64,000 nucleotides of DNA from Desulfarculus sp. (GTDB lineage Bacteria; Desulfobacterota; Desulfarculia; Desulfarculales; Desulfarculaceae). Location of the stretch: assembly GCA_016218705.1 (NCBI GenBank), contig JACRDC010000058.1:62001-126000 (forward strand). Reading direction: 5' to 3'. Both the position numbers and the translations under genes were made by a program. Below are positions 52,294-62,995 of this stretch, one piece after another (position 1 is the first letter of the stretch; each line of letters begins with the position of its first letter). Below the pieces are notes generated by a model, which was given only the letters and a program-made list of their open reading frames with translations, was not told where the DNA came from and ran no database searches.

Positions 52294-52707
52294 GTGCTTG
52301 CTTCCACCTTTCCGGCGGCCACCCGGCGGCGGCCTGCCTCCACCCCAAAACAGCACGGCGCTTGTATGGCTCTTATGCGCTTTTCAGATCAGACGCATAG
52401 TTTTTCGGCATATTTCCTCTGGGTACAACCCTTACCGTTTCGGCGGCCCAAGAAAACCTAAGCGGTTTCTTTTTGTGTCCCACTCAGCCGCCCGGCCATA
52501 CGGGCTTTGCGAATGCGGGTGCCGGCGCGGGGCGGACTCTCCGCCTTGGCGTGGGCAGGGGCCGCAGGGACCCCGAATCCCTTCCCGGGTGGATCATAGC
52601 AGCCCCCTGCCGGTGCCCTAAGAATGGCCGGGCTAAGAGCGGGACACGGGGCTTGGGCGGCCAAAAATCAAAACCCGCCAGCCAGAGGATGCCCGGATCA
52701 AGAGCCA

Positions 52708-52745
52708 ACAACCAAATACTATATGATGGTTGTCGAAATAGTATT
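52708..52745. repeat. two interleaved inverted repeats (pseudoknot-like layout)
   Basis: ACAACCA (52708-52714) pairs with TGGTTGT (52727-52733). AATACTAT, lying in that loop (52715-52722), pairs with the downstream ATAGTATT (52738-52745). Confidence 0.7.
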
Positions 52746-52761
52746 AGCTCCAGGCCCGCGC

Positions 52762-52799
52762 CCTAAAAATATCAACACCCGCCAAGGGCGGCGGGCGTT
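52762..52799 (-). terminator. minus-strand intrinsic terminator
   Basis: On the minus strand AACGCCCGCC (52799-52790) pairs with GGCGGGTGTT (52783-52774) around a 6-base loop, followed by GATATTTTTA. It may back up the secA terminator or end a small RNA. Confidence 0.6.
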
Positions 52800-52931
52800 C
52801 AGGACCCGAGACGGGCGCCACGCGGCCGGGGCAGGCCTGGGCTTGGCTTAGTATTCTCTAGGGGAAAGGCCCGAGTCAATAGCCCGCTTCCACGCATGCA
52901 TAACCGATGGTCAGGGCCGCCTGCCGGCGCC

Positions 52932-52971
52932 AAACAAAACCCCCGCGCCCGGGATGGCTCGAGCGCGGGGG
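52932..52971 (-). terminator. secA terminator
   Basis: On the minus strand CCCCCGCGC (52971-52963) pairs with GCGCGGGGG (52948-52940), followed by TTTTGTTT. Confidence 0.75.
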
Positions 52972-52996
52972 TGGGGCGGTGCTCTGAGGGGTTGGG

Positions 52997-55516
<2,520 letters not shown>

Positions 55517-55574
55517 GGGTGGCTATTTTCTCCCAGGCAGCCGCGAGGGCGCCAATGCTAGGTGGCACAAGGAT

Positions 55575-55580
55575 ATTATA
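55575..55580 (-). promoter_or_regulatory. -10 box of a secA promoter
   Basis: A perfect TATAAT on the minus strand (55580-55575). No good -35 at the usual distance. Transcription would begin near 55568. Confidence 0.4.
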
Positions 55581-55665
55581 TGGCCCCGCGATCGGCAATC
55601 CCATGGGCGCACTTTTGGCAGGAAGGCCTGGGCGGGGCGGGATGCTCCCCAGGCAATGCCCTCGC

Positions 55666-55702
55666 AAAAAAACAACTCCCGGCGCGATGGGGGCGCCGGG
55701 AG
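55666..55702 (-). terminator. terminator of the M23 peptidase gene
   Basis: On the minus strand a 10-base stem CTCCCGGCGC/GCGCCGGGAG with a 7-base loop is followed by TTGTTTTTTT. Confidence 0.8.
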
Positions 55703-55723
55703 GGCGGGCGGCTCAGGGGTCCG

Positions 55724-56632
55724 CTAGTGGATGATGTAGTAGCGGGGGTTGGCGGGCACGCCGGCCACCAATATCTCGTAGTGCAGATGGGAGCCGGTGG
55801 AGCGGCCGCTGGAGCCCACCTGGGCGACGACCTGCCCCCGCTTGACCTTCTGGCCCACCTTGACCTTGAAGGCGTGCAGATGGCCGTAGCGGGTGACCAG
55901 GCCGTGGCCATGGTTGATGACCAGCATGCGGCCGTAGGCGCCCTCGAAGTCGGCGAAGGTGACGATGCCGTCGGCCGGGGCCACGATGGGGGTGCCGGCC
56001 CGGGTGGAAATGTCCAGGCCGGAGTGGAAGTGGCGCTTGCCGGTCCAGGGCGAGGTGCGGAAGCCGAAGCCGCTGGTCACCCAGCCGCGCACCGGCCATA
56101 GGGAGGGCGTGGAGGCCAGGATGGAGCGCCGCTCGTTGAGGAACTTGGCCAGCTCCTCCTGCAGGGCCTGCTCGGCCTCGGTCTCCACGGCCAGTTGGGC
56201 CATGTCCCTCTGCAAGGTGTTGATCTGGCGCTCGCCCCGGGTGCTGGACAGACGCACGCCCGGACCGGAGACGGCGCCCTCGGGGCCACCCACGCCGGCC
56301 AGGGGCTCGGGCTGGCCTTTTTTATCCAGGTTGGCCAGGGAGCGCAGGCGCTGGTTGAAGGCCTTGAGCTTGGTCACCTGCTCCTTGAGGCTGGCCAGGC
56401 CCCGGGCAAAGGTGTTGATCTGGGCCTCCTGGCGCTGGTTCTGGGTTTGCATGGCCTGAAGGTTGGGCAGATTGCTCTGGATGGAGCGGTATTGATAGAA
56501 CCAGTAGCCGCTCAAGGCCAGGCAGCCGATGACCGTGACCAGGAGCACCGGCAGGACCACGCCATGCAGTGAAAAACGCTTTACGCTGTGCGTACCCTCG
56601 GGGATGACCAGAATGGTAAACTTTTTCAACAC
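55724..56632 (-). CDS. M23 (LytM-type) peptidoglycan endopeptidase, membrane-anchored
   Basis: A 302-residue protein. A cytoplasmic tail and one membrane helix (about 24-46) lead to a coiled-coil region (about 55-170) and an M23 domain (about 180-295). The zinc ligands are His203 and Asp207 in HFHSGLDIS and His284 in HLHYE, with His282 and His251 as further active-site residues, so an active endopeptidase is likely. Such proteins cut peptide cross-links and often serve in cell-shape or division control. The start is GTG (56632) with GGGGAG about 12 bases upstream. It is followed by a strong terminator and then secA. Confidence 0.9.
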   Translation of the reverse strand: MLKKFTILVIPEGTHSVKRFSLHGVVLPVLLVTVIGCLALSGYWFYQYRSIQSNLPNLQAMQTQNQRQEAQINTFARGLASLKEQVTKLKAFNQRLRSLANLDKKGQPEPLAGVGGPEGAVSGPGVRLSSTRGERQINTLQRDMAQLAVETEAEQALQEELAKFLNERRSILASTPSLWPVRGWVTSGFGFRTSPWTGKRHFHSGLDISTRAGTPIVAPADGIVTFADFEGAYGRMLVINHGHGLVTRYGHLHAFKVKVGQKVKRGQVVAQVGSSGRSTGSHLHYEILVAGVPANPRYYIIH

Positions 56633-56800
56633 GATAGATCGTTTCTCCCCCAGAGCCGATCTTAACGGCAGTCCTATTGGGCTGGCGTATTATTTTAGCT
56701 TTAGCGACCAATAACATGGCTGGCCAGGGGCAGTCAACCCTAAAAACCGGCGGTCATGGATAGGGTTGTGCGTACAATTGTGCAAGGCCGGCCCAGGGCC

Positions 56801-58135
56801 TTAGCCGCTGATGGACAGCCCCCGCACCAACAGCGAGGGCGCGCCCACCCGGCCGAAGAAGCGCAGGTCCGAGCCCAGGGCCTGGATGGCCCCGAATAAC
56901 TCCAGCACCTGGCCGGCCATGGCGATGCCCTTCACGGCCCGCGTCACCAGGCCGCCCTCCACCAGGTGGCCGGCGGCGCCAAAGGAGAACTGGCCGCTCA
57001 CGGGGTCGGCGGTGTGGCCGCCCAGCACCTCGCTGATGATGAGCCCCCGCCCCATCTGGCGGGCCAAGTCCTGGGGCGCATGGGGGCCGGGCTCCAGGTA
57101 CAGGTTGCTGAAGCCCACCCCCGGCGGCGCCTTGAGGGAGGCGCGCACCGCGTTGCCGGTGCTGGCCGCGCCGAAGCGGGCGCCCCACAGGCGGTCGAAG
57201 ACGAAGCCTTGGAGCACGCCGCCGGTGATGAGCGCCTTGCGGGCCTGGGGCGTGCCCTCGTCGTCAAAGGCCGCCGAGCCCAGGCCGCGAGGATAAAGGC
57301 CGTCGTCCAGCACGCTCACCAGGGGCGAGCAAACCTGCTCACCCAGGCGCCGGGCCAAGAGCGAGCGCCCCTTGACCACATTGTCGCCCAAGAGCGAGCT
57401 GGCCAAAAGCTCCAGGAAATCGGCGGCCACCTGGTTGTGCAGGATCACGTCGTAGCGTCCGTCGGGCACTGGCCCGGCGCCCAGCAGGGCCACGGCCTTT
57501 TCACCGGCGGCTCGGCCCACGGCCGGCGCGTCCAGATCGCCCAGGAAACGGCGGCTGTCGCTTTCCCAGGCCTCCTCCTGCTGGCCCTCCTGGCTGGCCA
57601 TGGCGTTGGCCATGGCCGCCACCCGGGTGGAGCGCTGGCCAAGCTCCAAACCCAGGGAATTGCGCAAAAGCACCTGGGTGCTGTCCTCGCCGTACTCCGC
57701 CGGGTGCACGTGGGTGACCCGGGGGTCCACGCTCCGGGCCGCCGCCGCCACCTGGCGGGCGCGCTCCACCTTGGCCTCCAGGGGCTCGTTCGCCAGGCTG
57801 GCGTCGAAGACCTCGGGCTCGTGTGGCAGGGCCGCCGGCGGGGTCAGGCTCAAGGCCTCCTCGGGATCGGAGGCATCGGAGGAGGCCAGGGCCTCGGTGA
57901 CGGCCCGCTTCAAGCCATCCGGTCCTCCGCCCAGCACGAAGCTGAAGCCCAGGCGCCTCCCGCGCAGGATGCGCAGGGCCAGGCCCTGGCTGTGGGCCTG
58001 GCTGAACTTGTCCACCTCTTGGCCGCGCACCCCTATGCTCAGGCTCTGGCTGCTGACCGCCAGGGCCTCCCACTCATCCACCCCGGCCCGGGCCAGCAGG
58101 GATTGGGCCTGGTCCAATTGCTCGCGCGGGTCCAT
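56801..58135 (-). CDS. pmbA: metallopeptidase-family protein PmbA/TldE
   Basis: A 444-residue protein of the TldD/PmbA family. Segments such as RVTHVHPAEYGEDSTQVLLRNS, YDVILHNQVAADFLELLASSLLGDNVVKG, LVSVLDDGLYPRGLGSAAFDDEGTP and the glycine-rich GVGFSNLYLEPG region are family signatures. PmbA (TldE) partners TldD in a protease that matures microcins and removes CcdA; it lacks the metal-binding HExxxH of TldD, consistent with this sequence. tldD is not in the window. The argA gene ends 4 bases upstream. Confidence 0.9.
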   Translation of the reverse strand: MDPREQLDQAQSLLARAGVDEWEALAVSSQSLSIGVRGQEVDKFSQAHSQGLALRILRGRRLGFSFVLGGGPDGLKRAVTEALASSDASDPEEALSLTPPAALPHEPEVFDASLANEPLEAKVERARQVAAAARSVDPRVTHVHPAEYGEDSTQVLLRNSLGLELGQRSTRVAAMANAMASQEGQQEEAWESDSRRFLGDLDAPAVGRAAGEKAVALLGAGPVPDGRYDVILHNQVAADFLELLASSLLGDNVVKGRSLLARRLGEQVCSPLVSVLDDGLYPRGLGSAAFDDEGTPQARKALITGGVLQGFVFDRLWGARFGAASTGNAVRASLKAPPGVGFSNLYLEPGPHAPQDLARQMGRGLIISEVLGGHTADPVSGQFSFGAAGHLVEGGLVTRAVKGIAMAGQVLELFGAIQALGSDLRFFGRVGAPSLLVRGLSISG

Positions 58136-58139
58136 GGCT

Positions 58140-58592
58140 CTACAGCTCCAGAAGCATGGCGGTTTCGTCGCAGTCGGGGAACTTGACGCATTTGACGCAG
58201 TCGGCCCATATCTTGTTGGGCAGCATCTGCTTGCCCACCTCCCGGAAGCCCAGGCGGGCGAAGAACTCGGGCCTATAGGTCAGGGCGAAGACCTTGTTGA
58301 AGCCCAGCGTCACCGCCTCGGACAGGCAGGCCTCGGTGAGCTTGATGCCCCAACCCTGGCCGCGGAACTCGGGCAGCACCGCCAGGCTTCTGATCTCGCA
58401 CAGGTCTTCCCAGCACAGGTGCAGGGCGCAGACCCCCACCAGGGTGCCCTGGTCGTCCTCGGCCACCACGAAGTCGCGCAGAGACTCGTATATCTCGGTG
58501 AGGGGCCGGGCCAAAAGCAGGCCCTCGCCGCCGTACTTGGCCAACAGGCCGTGGATGAAGCGCACGTCTTGTTGGCGGGCACGGCGGATCAT
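58140..58592 (-). CDS. argA: short N-acetylglutamate synthase-type GNAT acetyltransferase
   Basis: A 150-residue GNAT enzyme. The N-terminal MIRRARQQDVRFIHGLL, CALHLCWEDLCEIRSLAVLPEFRGQG (acetyl-CoA binding) and ALTYRPEFFARLGF are followed by the diagnostic NKIWADCVKCVKFPDCDETAM tail with three cysteines. From family knowledge this short form acts as N-acetylglutamate synthase, the first step of arginine synthesis, in deltaproteobacteria that lack the long ArgA. A strong AGGAGG lies just before the ATG at 58592. It sits between pmbA and the SPOR gene. Confidence 0.85.
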   Translation of the reverse strand: MIRRARQQDVRFIHGLLAKYGGEGLLLARPLTEIYESLRDFVVAEDDQGTLVGVCALHLCWEDLCEIRSLAVLPEFRGQGWGIKLTEACLSEAVTLGFNKVFALTYRPEFFARLGFREVGKQMLPNKIWADCVKCVKFPDCDETAMLLEL

Positions 58593-58752
58593 GGCTCCTC
58601 CTTGGGGGGATGGGGGGTGAGGGTATTGTAGCGCCCCATGGCCTGGGGGTCCATGCCCGGTTGTAGCGCAAGTATGTTGGCCTTCGCCGGCCCCGCCTGG
58701 CCTGGCAGGCCCGCGGGGCCTTGGCCGTGGCATCGCCGCGAGGCTGGCGTTA

Positions 58753-59508
58753 TCAGTCTTCTCGGGTCACGTAGGCGGCCAGGGTCAGTTGCAGCCGGAT
58801 GCGTCCCGCCGCGCCCTGGGCCACGTCCAGGTCGTAGAAGGGTCCCACGCGCACCCGGTAGCGCACGCCCACGCCCTCCAGGCGCACGGGCACCATGTAG
58901 GCCGGGTGGCCGCCGCCGCGCAGTTGGGCCAGCAGCTCGCGGGCCTGGTCCTCATCCTTGAAGGAGGCCACCTGCACCGTGAAGCGTCCCTGGCGCGGCT
59001 GCCCCCCTGGGGCGGCCTGGGCCGGCGGCGTTGCCGGCTTGGGCGGCGGCGCGGCCACGGGAGGCTTTACCGCCGCGGGAGCCGGGGCCGGCGGCTTGGC
59101 CGGGGGGGTGGCCGGCGGCGCGCCAGAGGGGGCGAAGGGGCGTATCTCGCCGTATACCGGCGGTTTGGCCGGGGGCTCGGGTGGCTTGGCTGGGGGCTCG
59201 GGTGGCTTGGCCGGGGGATCGGCGGGCTTGACCGCCACCTGGGCCGGCGGCGGGGCCTCGCCCTTCTCCAGGTTGGTGTAGAAGGAGAGCTGGGGCGGCG
59301 ATGGTGGCGGGGCTTGCTTGTCGGCCGGGGCCTCGGCGACCTCGGGAGAGGGCTGGCCCAGGCCGGGCAGGAAGCTGGCCCATTGGCGCAGGCCGGCCAC
59401 CTGCTCGGGCGTGGCCAGGGAGCCCTGGCCCACCCACAGGCCCAACACGAAGCCCCAGGCCATGAGGAACAGGCACAACAGCCCCCAGACCAGGTGCCCC
59501 AGCCGCAT
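58753..59508 (-). CDS. SPOR-domain inner-membrane protein
   Basis: A 251-residue protein with an N-terminal membrane anchor (about 4-27, LVWGLLCLFLMAWGFVLGLW), a long Pro/Ala/Lys-rich periplasmic linker containing a tandem PPEPPAKPPEPPAKPP repeat, and a C-terminal SPOR domain (about 175-248; FTVQVASFKDEDQARELLAQL, RVRVGPFYDLDVAQ). The layout is that of FtsN/DamX-type division proteins that bind denuded glycan at the septum. AAGGAG lies 9 bases before the ATG at 59508. The argS stop is 36 bases upstream, indicating co-transcription. Confidence 0.85.
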   Translation of the reverse strand: MRLGHLVWGLLCLFLMAWGFVLGLWVGQGSLATPEQVAGLRQWASFLPGLGQPSPEVAEAPADKQAPPPSPPQLSFYTNLEKGEAPPPAQVAVKPADPPAKPPEPPAKPPEPPAKPPVYGEIRPFAPSGAPPATPPAKPPAPAPAAVKPPVAAPPPKPATPPAQAAPGGQPRQGRFTVQVASFKDEDQARELLAQLRGGGHPAYMVPVRLEGVGVRYRVRVGPFYDLDVAQGAAGRIRLQLTLAAYVTRED

Positions 59509-59543
59509 GGGCCGGCGCTCCTTGGGGGCCTGCCAGGCCACTA

Positions 59544-61211
59544 CTACATGGCCTCCGGGGCCGAGACGCCCAAGAGCGCCAGGCCGCCCTTTAGCACGGC
59601 GCCCACGGCCATGGCCAGCACCAGGCGGGCCGCCGTGAGCGGCGGGTCCTCGAAGAGGATGTGATGGGCGTTGTAGTAGGAATGGAAGGCTCCGGCCAGC
59701 TCGTGCAGGTAATAGGTCACGCAGTGGGGCTCCAGGTTCACCGCCGCGCCCAGGACCATCTCGGGATAGTCGCCCAAGAGCCGGGCCAGGGCCACCTCCT
59801 CGGCCAGGGCCAGGGGGGCCAAGTCGGCGGCCTGGGGGTCGGGCAGGGGCACGCGTGCCTCGGCGGCCTTCTTGAGCACGCTTCTCACCCTGGTGTGGGC
59901 GTACTGCACGTAGAAGACCGGGTTGTCCATGGACTTCTGCTTGGCCACCTCCAGGTCGAAGTCCAACTGGGCCTCGGAGCGCCGGGTGAGGAAGATGAAG
60001 CGGGCGCTGTCGGCGCCCACCTCGTCCACCACTTCCTTGAGGGTGACGAACTCGCCGGCCCGGGTGGACATGGCCACTGGCACGCCGCCCCTGAGCAGGT
60101 TGACCATCTGCACCAGCACCACGGACAGATCGTCGGGCGCATGGTCCAGGCCGGCCATGGCCGCCTTGAGCCGGGGAACGTAGCCATGGTGGTCGGCGCC
60201 CCACACGTCCACCAGCAGGCCGTAGCCGCGCCGGAACTTGTCCAGGTGGTAGGCGATGTCGCTGGCGAAATAGGTCAGCTCGCCGTTGCCGCGCTTGACC
60301 ACGCGGTCCTTTTCGTCGCCATAGGCCGTGGCCCTGAACCACAGGGCGCCCTCGGCCTCGTAAAGCAGGCCGCGCTCCCTCAGCTCATCGAAGGCGGCCC
60401 GCACGGCGCCCTTGTCCACCAGGGAGCGCTCGCTGTACCAGGTGTCTATGCCCACGCCAAAGGCGCTCAGGTCGTCACGGATGCCGTCCAGTATCTTGCC
60501 GCCGGCCCAGGCCGAGGCCATTTCCACCGCCTGCTCCGGGGGCATGTCCAGCACGCCGGTGTGCTGGGGCAGGTCCAGGAATTCTCTCGCCAGGCCGCGC
60601 ATGTACTCGCCACGGTAGTGGTTGTCGGGGAACTCCTCGCCCGAGCCCTTGATCTGCCGCGCCCGCACCAATAGCGAGCGGCCCAGGGTGGCCATCTGGT
60701 TGCCGGCGTCGTTGATGTAGTACTCGCTGTGGGCATCGTAGCCCACGAACCTGAGCAGGCGGGCCAGCACGTCGCCCAGGGCGGCGCCCCGGCCGTGGCC
60801 CACGTGCAAGGGGCCGGTGGGGTTGGCCGAGACGAACTCCACCAGGGCCTTGCGTCCGGCGCCCAGGGTGGCGCGGCCATAGTCCGGGCCTTGCGCCAGG
60901 ATCAGGGGCAGCACCGCCAGCCAGGCCGCGGGCTGGATATGAAAATTGATGAACCCCGGACCGGCGATCTCGGCCCGGTGCAGGATGCCGCCGGCGTCGC
61001 CCAGTTGCTCAACTATGACCTGGGCCACGGCCCGGGGATTCATGCGGCAAGGTTTGGCCAGTTGCAGGGCCAGGTTGGTGGCCAGCTCGCCGTGCTCGGG
61101 CTGGCGGGGGCGCTCCAGGGTGATGGCCGGCGCGGCCACCTGGGGCAGGGCGCCCTGGCCCATGGCCCTGTCCAGGGCCACGGCCAGATGTTTAGTCAGC
61201 TTGTCTTTCAT
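59544..61211 (-). CDS. argS: arginyl-tRNA synthetase
   Basis: A 555-residue class Ia synthetase. The N-terminal additional domain of ArgRS is followed by the HIGH motif in VSANPTGPLHVGHGRGAALGD. KMSKS is absent, as in many ArgRS. Other signatures are YYINDAGNQM, WGADHHGYVPRLKAA and the C-terminal VQYAHTRVRSVLKKA. It charges tRNA-Arg. The gene starts an operon-like run (argS, SPOR gene, argA, pmbA). Confidence 0.96.
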   Translation of the reverse strand: MKDKLTKHLAVALDRAMGQGALPQVAAPAITLERPRQPEHGELATNLALQLAKPCRMNPRAVAQVIVEQLGDAGGILHRAEIAGPGFINFHIQPAAWLAVLPLILAQGPDYGRATLGAGRKALVEFVSANPTGPLHVGHGRGAALGDVLARLLRFVGYDAHSEYYINDAGNQMATLGRSLLVRARQIKGSGEEFPDNHYRGEYMRGLAREFLDLPQHTGVLDMPPEQAVEMASAWAGGKILDGIRDDLSAFGVGIDTWYSERSLVDKGAVRAAFDELRERGLLYEAEGALWFRATAYGDEKDRVVKRGNGELTYFASDIAYHLDKFRRGYGLLVDVWGADHHGYVPRLKAAMAGLDHAPDDLSVVLVQMVNLLRGGVPVAMSTRAGEFVTLKEVVDEVGADSARFIFLTRRSEAQLDFDLEVAKQKSMDNPVFYVQYAHTRVRSVLKKAAEARVPLPDPQAADLAPLALAEEVALARLLGDYPEMVLGAAVNLEPHCVTYYLHELAGAFHSYYNAHHILFEDPPLTAARLVLAMAVGAVLKGGLALLGVSAPEAM

Positions 61212-61220
61212 GCGGTGTTG

Positions 61221-61385
61221 TTATTTCTGGGCGGGCAGGGCGGCGTCGCGGGTGAAGTCCGGGCACTTGGCCGCGCCCCCCTGCTGGAAGGAGAATTTTT
61301 TCTTGCAGTCCACCCGCCAGGCGCAGACCGAGCACAGGGTGGGCTTTTCCGAGGGCACCGGGTTCTTGGGGTCCGGGGTTTCCAT
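61221..61385 (-). CDS. 54-residue Cys-rich protein upstream of argS
   Basis: A small soluble protein with four cysteines, Cys18 and Cys21 (CSVC), Cys27 and Cys41 (AKCPDF), likely to bind zinc or a cluster. GAGGGGAG precedes the ATG at 61385. It lies 9 bases before argS. Similar short proteins with TLCSVCAWR near argS occur, from memory, in deltaproteobacteria, but no function is known to me. Confidence 0.6.
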   Translation of the reverse strand: METPDPKNPVPSEKPTLCSVCAWRVDCKKKFSFQQGGAAKCPDFTRDAALPAQK

Positions 61386-61474
61386 GCGTATGCTCCCCTC
61401 TGGACGCCGCCCGCCAGACACGGCGGGGGTGGGCGCCAGCAAGCTCTAAAAATTACAACGCCCTGGCCGTGGGG

Positions 61475-62617
61475 TCAAGCCAAGGTCCGGCGGCGGTTGG
61501 CGGCCCCCAGGCCGCAGGTTATCTCGTAGGAGATGGTGCCGGCCCAGTCGCCCAGTTGATCGGCGCTGATCTGGCCGCCGGCCTGGCGGCCCAGGAGCAT
61601 CACCTCCTGGCCCATGACCGGCAGGGCCGGCAGGTGCCCCAGGTCCACCATGGTCAGGTTCATGCAGACCCGGCCGCGCACCGGCGCCAAATGGCCACTC
61701 ACCAGCACGTTGGCCCGGTTGGAGAGCGCCCGGGGGTAGCCGTCGCTGTAGCCCACGGGCAGCACGCCCAGCCAGGTGTCTTGCTCGGCCCGCCAGGTGG
61801 CCCCATAGGAGACCAGGCTGCCGGCTGGGGCCGGGCGCACGGCCAACAGGCGGGTGCTGAAGCTCATCACCGGCCGCAGGTCGGCCAGGCCGGCGCAGGC
61901 CGGGTCGGGCAGGCAGCCGTAAAGGCCTATGCCCAGGCGCGCGAAGGCCGGCGGCCCGGGGCTGGCCGGCGGCGGCACCATGACCCCGCCGCTGCCCGAG
62001 AGGCTGGAGTCGGCCAGCGGCCAACCGGCCTGGCGGGCGGCGGCCAAGAGACCGGCGAAGCGCCCGGCCTGCTCCACGGCCTGGCCAGAGGCTGGGTCGC
62101 CGGCGGTGGCCAGATGGCTGGCCAGGCCGGTGAGCCGGATGCCGTCCAGGGCCTTGAGTTGCTCCAGGAACTCCAGGGCCTGGCCGTGGGGCACCCCCAG
62201 GCGGCTCATGCCGGTGTCCACCTTGAGCTGGCAGCTTACCGGACGGCCCAGGGCCTGGCCGGCGGCGTGCAGGGCGCGGAAGGCCTCCAGGTCGGCGCAG
62301 ATTGGGGTCAGGTCCAACAGGGCCGCCTGGCGGGCCTGGGGCGGGCGCACGCCCAAGAGCAGCCAGATGGGGCCGGCCACCCCGGCGTGGCGCAGGGCCG
62401 CCCCCTCGGCGGCCACGGCCACGGCCAGGGCCTCGGCCCCCGCCGCCTTCAGCCGCCGGGCCACGGGCAACAGCCCATGTCCGTAGGCGTCGGCCTTGAC
62501 CACTCCGGCCACCCGGCAGCCGGCTGGCAGCAGGCCGCGCAGCACCGCCAGGTTGTGCTCCAGGGCCTTCAGGTCAATAAAAAGGCGGTTGTCGGGGTTG
62601 GAAGTAGCGCGCGCCAT
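61475..62617 (-). CDS. alr: alanine racemase
   Basis: A 380-residue fold-type III PLP enzyme. The PLP lysine is in VVKADAYGHG, the substrate-contacting motif KVDTGMSRLG follows, then HLATA. The catalytic Tyr lies in the SYGATW region, with LPVGYSDGYPR and CMNLTMVDLG. It makes D-alanine for peptidoglycan. The ATG at 62617 is chosen because upstream in-frame codons add an unlikely Cys/Trp/Arg-rich extension. It diverges from the tRNA gene. Confidence 0.93.
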   Translation of the reverse strand: MARATSNPDNRLFIDLKALEHNLAVLRGLLPAGCRVAGVVKADAYGHGLLPVARRLKAAGAEALAVAVAAEGAALRHAGVAGPIWLLLGVRPPQARQAALLDLTPICADLEAFRALHAAGQALGRPVSCQLKVDTGMSRLGVPHGQALEFLEQLKALDGIRLTGLASHLATAGDPASGQAVEQAGRFAGLLAAARQAGWPLADSSLSGSGGVMVPPPASPGPPAFARLGIGLYGCLPDPACAGLADLRPVMSFSTRLLAVRPAPAGSLVSYGATWRAEQDTWLGVLPVGYSDGYPRALSNRANVLVSGHLAPVRGRVCMNLTMVDLGHLPALPVMGQEVMLLGRQAGGQISADQLGDWAGTISYEITCGLGAANRRRTLA

Positions 62618-62757
62618 GGGCTGCCCCTCGCGGACCGGACGCCCTTTTTGCCGCCATTGGCCGAAAGGGCGCGCCGTCACGGGATTTCTATACCACGCCC
62701 CCCGGCCAAGGCAACAACATTGGGCGTTGGCCCCGGCCACGCCGCCAGACAGCGCGC

Positions 62758-62785
62758 TTTACATCCGCGCGGGCGGCGCTAGAAT
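62758..62785 (+). promoter_or_regulatory. promoter of the tRNA-Arg gene
   Basis: TTTACA (62758-62763), a 16-base spacer and TAGAAT (62780-62785), each matching consensus at five of six positions, place the start within a few bases of the tRNA. Confidence 0.65.
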
Positions 62786-62793
62786 AGCCACGG

Positions 62794-62870
62794 GCGCCTG
62801 TAGCTCAGTTGGATAGAGCAACGGCCTTCTAAGCCGTAGGTCGCGGGTTCGAGTCCCTCCAGGCGCGCCA
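62794..62870 (+). tRNA. tRNA-Arg, anticodon UCU
   Basis: A 77-base cloverleaf with encoded CCA. The acceptor stem is GCGCCTG/CAGGCGC, the D arm GCTC/GAGC, and the anticodon stem ACGGC/GCCGT with loop CTTCTAA (anticodon TCT). The T arm has the TTCGAGT loop and one C-U mismatch in its stem (GCGGG/CCCTC). It reads AGA codons, rare in this GC-rich genome. Confidence 0.96.
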
Positions 62871-62995
62871 ATGATTACAATGACTTGTCCTCGGCTGTGC
62901 CCATTGTTTTGACCTCGTCTTGTTGAATATCGGCCATGGCCAAGTTAAGGTATTCGCATTCGATGTAGTCTTACGCCGGTCTGGGGAGCGGGCCA

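Larger units (their letters stand above)
52294..52996. other. 700-base non-coding region between secA and the DUF6765 gene
   Basis: No credible gene. It contains a plus-oriented hairpin with T-run (52450-52475), a foldable segment closed by a 10-base stem (52490-52633), an A+T-rich patch with two interleaved inverted repeats (52708-52745), and two minus-strand terminators (52762-52799 and 52932-52971). A small RNA is possible but not proven. Confidence 0.55.
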
